From Niabella aurantiaca DSM 17617 (GTDB lineage: Bacteria > Bacteroidota > Bacteroidia > Chitinophagales > Chitinophagaceae): a stretch of DNA of 64,000 nucleotides. The stretch covers positions 124,001 to 188,000 of the forward strand of contig NZ_KB893625.1 of NCBI RefSeq assembly GCF_000374125.1, written 5' to 3'. Below are positions 62,408 to 64,000 of this stretch, one piece after another. The notes beneath the pieces were generated by a model. That model saw nothing but the letters and a program-made list of their open reading frames with translations. It was not told the origin of the DNA and ran no database searches. Both the position numbers and the translations under genes were made by a program. Each line of letters opens with the position of its first letter. The stretch's first letter is position 1.

Positions 62408-63781
62408 ATGGATATGCAATCGGTAAACCCCCTTAACGGGCAGATCATTCAAACGTATAAAGCGCTTTCAGAAAAGGAAATTGTTACAAAGATAACGGAG
62501 GCGGATGCCGCATGGCTGTTGTGGAAGCAGACCACTTTTCAGAAAAGGGCCTTATTGCTTTTAAATGCGGCCATTGTGCTTCGGAACCGGAAAGAGGAAC
62601 TGGCCCGTTTGATGGCGCTTGAAATGGGGAAGCCACTAAGCGAAGGCCGGTCGGAAATTGAAAAGTGCGCGGTTGTCTGTGAATTTTACGGTGCCCAGGG
62701 CGCCCGGTTCTTAAAGGAGGAGCCGGTCCATACAGAAGGCCGGAAGCGTTGGGTATGTTTTCGTCCCTTAGGGGTCATCCTGGCCGTTATGCCCTGGAAT
62801 TTCCCTTTCTGGCAGGTCTTCCGGTTCCTGGCACCGGGCCTGATGGCAGGTAACTGCGGCCTGCTGAAACATGCTTCCAATGTGCCCGGCTGCGCGTTGG
62901 CGATCGAAAACATCCTACTGCAGGCCGGTGCCCCCCCGGGTGTATTTCAAACATTACTGGCGGGCAGTGGGGCCGTTGCCGGCATCATTAGCCACCCGGT
63001 CATCAAAGGAGTGGCATTTACCGGCAGTACAGCAGCGGGGCAGCGCGTTGCCGGGGTGGCCGGGGCCTCCCTGAAAAAGGCCGTGCTGGAGCTGGGGGGC
63101 AGCGATCCCTATATCATCCTGGCGGATGCCGACCTGCAGCAGGCTGCGGAGGTCTGCGTGGCAAGCAGGCTGGTTAATAATGGTCAGAGCTGTATCGCCG
63201 CCAAACGGTTTATTGTATCGGAAGAGGTAGAAGCACCTTTTACGGCATTGATCCGGGAGAAAATGATGGCAAAACAAACAGGTGACCCGTTGCTGGAAAA
63301 AACGCAGCTTGGACCGATGGCAAGAAAAGATCTGCGGGATGAATTGCATCAGCAGGTCCTGGAAAACATCCGGGCCGGCGCTAAATGTATATTGGGTGGC
63401 AACATTCCTGCACTGCCGGGCGATCATGCCTTTTATGAACCCACCATTTTAACAGGGATCCAAAAAGGAATGCCCGCTTACCGGGAAGAGATGTTTGGGC
63501 CGGTGGCATCGGTGATCACCGTAAAGAACGACCGGGAAGCGATCCGCGTGGCGAACGATACCAGCTTTGGCCTGGGAGCCGCCGTTTTTACCAAAGATGC
63601 AGAACTGGCGGAAGCGATGGCCAAAGATCAATTGGAGGCCGGCAGCTGTTTTATCAATTCCATGGTACGGTCGGATCCCCAATTGCCTTTCGGAGGGATC
63701 AAACAATCCGGTTTCGGAAGAGAGTTAGGGGCTTATGGCATCCGTGAATTTGTCAATATAAAAACAGTGGTTGCGGAATAA
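62408..63781 (+). CDS. NAD(P)-dependent aldehyde dehydrogenase, succinate-semialdehyde type
   Basis: Aldehyde dehydrogenase of 457 residues, the length of the short succinate-semialdehyde dehydrogenase group. MPWNFPFWQVFRFLAPGLMAGN binds cofactor, VAFTGSTAAGQRV is the GSTxxG loop, LELGGSDPYIIL carries the catalytic glutamate and VNNGQSCIAAKR the catalytic cysteine. FGPVASVI and the C-terminal INSMVRSDPQLPFGGIKQSG FGRE pattern are usual. It begins 26 bases after the alcohol dehydrogenase gene. Likely substrate is a short aldehyde acid from the pathway. Confidence 0.93.
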   Translation: MDMQSVNPLNGQIIQTYKALSEKEIVTKITEADAAWLLWKQTTFQKRALLLLNAAIVLRNRKEELARLMALEMGKPLSEGRSEIEKCAVVCEFYGAQGARFLKEEPVHTEGRKRWVCFRPLGVILAVMPWNFPFWQVFRFLAPGLMAGNCGLLKHASNVPGCALAIENILLQAGAPPGVFQTLLAGSGAVAGIISHPVIKGVAFTGSTAAGQRVAGVAGASLKKAVLELGGSDPYIILADADLQQAAEVCVASRLVNNGQSCIAAKRFIVSEEVEAPFTALIREKMMAKQTGDPLLEKTQLGPMARKDLRDELHQQVLENIRAGAKCILGGNIPALPGDHAFYEPTILTGIQKGMPAYREEMFGPVASVITVKNDREAIRVANDTSFGLGAAVFTKDAELAEAMAKDQLEAGSCFINSMVRSDPQLPFGGIKQSGFGRELGAYGIREFVNIKTVVAE

Positions 63782-63874
63782 GGTATAAGCCACCGGTAGT
63801 GATCTGGCTCCTTGTTCAGCCGGGCGATTAAAGAACCGGCGCTCTATCGTTCACATTATAATGATTCAAAAGCA

Positions 63875-64000
63875 ATGAAAAAATTAACGACTCAACTCAG
63901 GTTTGCCTGGATGGTCATATTGCTGATCGGTCCGCTGCATGTATTGGCCCAGAAGGCGATTGATATCGGCAGCCGCCTGGAATTATTTGTGGATGACTAC
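63875..64000 (+). CDS. Secreted protein, 3' end cut by the window edge
   Basis: An ATG at 63875 opens a frame that runs to the end of the window (42 codons). The first 25 residues form a signal peptide (FAWMVILLIGPLHVLAQ). The sequence then reads DIGSRLELFVDDY. Similar openings occur in secreted glycosyl hydrolase-like five-bladed propeller proteins, but too little is present for a firm call. It begins 93 bases after the aldehyde dehydrogenase gene and probably belongs to the cluster. Confidence 0.6.
   Translation, partial: MKKLTTQLRFAWMVILLIGPLHVLAQKAIDIGSRLELFVDDY

Noticed and set aside
43902-63781. Ectoine degradation cluster (AstE/DoeB-like deacylase, aminotransferase and aldehyde dehydrogenase)
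   Set aside because: No ectoine hydrolase (DoeA-type, M24-like) or ectoine transporter is present, and the other genes point to sugar acids.
1-64000. Search for CRISPR arrays, tRNA or rRNA genes, insertion sequences and phage genes
   Set aside because: I saw no regularly spaced repeats, cloverleaf-like sequences, transposase motifs or integrase motifs in the window.

Overview
The window looks like chromosomal DNA from a Bacteroidota, most likely Chitinophagaceae (family-level placement is inference). Evidence: SusC/SusD outer-membrane genes, a one-protein hybrid two-component sensor, an ECF sigma/FecR pair driving a SusC with an STN domain, TAnnTTTG-type promoter boxes, many lipoproteins and signal peptides, and weak A-rich ribosome sites. 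I see no rRNA, tRNA, CRISPR array, transposase or phage gene.

Layout. (1) 1-11038, + strand: a sulfatase cut by the window edge, a PL8-type lyase, a heparinase II/III-type lyase and a hybrid two-component system (HTCS). This reads as a degradation locus for a sulfated uronic-acid polysaccharide of the glycosaminoglycan type, without its own SusC/D pair in view. (2) 11215-12767, - strand: Crp-like regulator, DoxX-like membrane protein and AhpD-like carboxymuconolactone decarboxylase, probably a small stress module. (3) 13092-30534, + strand: ECF sigma, FecR, SusC, SusD, surface lipoproteins, two unknown leaderless proteins, a polyol dehydrogenase, an SGNH esterase, an FAD oxidoreductase, an MFS transporter and a PfkB sugar kinase. 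There is no recognisable glycosidase, so the imported compound may be an esterified or polyol-containing molecule rather than an ordinary glycan. (4) 30763-35683: housekeeping and stress genes (DnaQ-GIY nuclease fusion, WalJ-like hydrolase, GlsB-like and DUF4142 proteins) followed by a gene-poor stretch. (5) 35684-64000: glycerate kinase, a FadR-type GntR repressor, and a large + strand catabolic cluster.

The cluster in (5) is the most interesting part. It combines a GH33-like sialidase whose first catalytic arginine is replaced by cysteine, a second BNR protein, a NanM-like kelch protein, two pyruvate-aldolase family (DHDPS/NAL) enzymes, esterases and a zinc deacylase, a PLP-dependent threonine synthase-like enzyme next to RidA, an M81 metallohydrolase, an SMP-30 lactonase, two SDRs, two aldo/keto reductases, an MFS carrier, a glycerate-dehydrogenase-like enzyme, an aminotransferase, PEP synthase, an iron alcohol dehydrogenase and an aldehyde dehydrogenase. 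The usual sialic-acid genes nanE, nanK, nagA and nagB are absent from the window. My inference is uptake and stepwise breakdown of an acylated, nitrogen-containing acidic sugar (nonulosonate-like) to pyruvate and a C3 acid, with glycerate kinase and PEP synthase feeding the products into gluconeogenesis.

Regulation in (5): a 15-base element with a GT-N3-AC core (ATATGTnnnAC) lies upstream of the FadR-type gene and directly after the -7 box of two promoters, one before the sialidase-like gene and one before the aminotransferase gene. This suggests one FadR-type repressor controls both halves of the cluster and itself.
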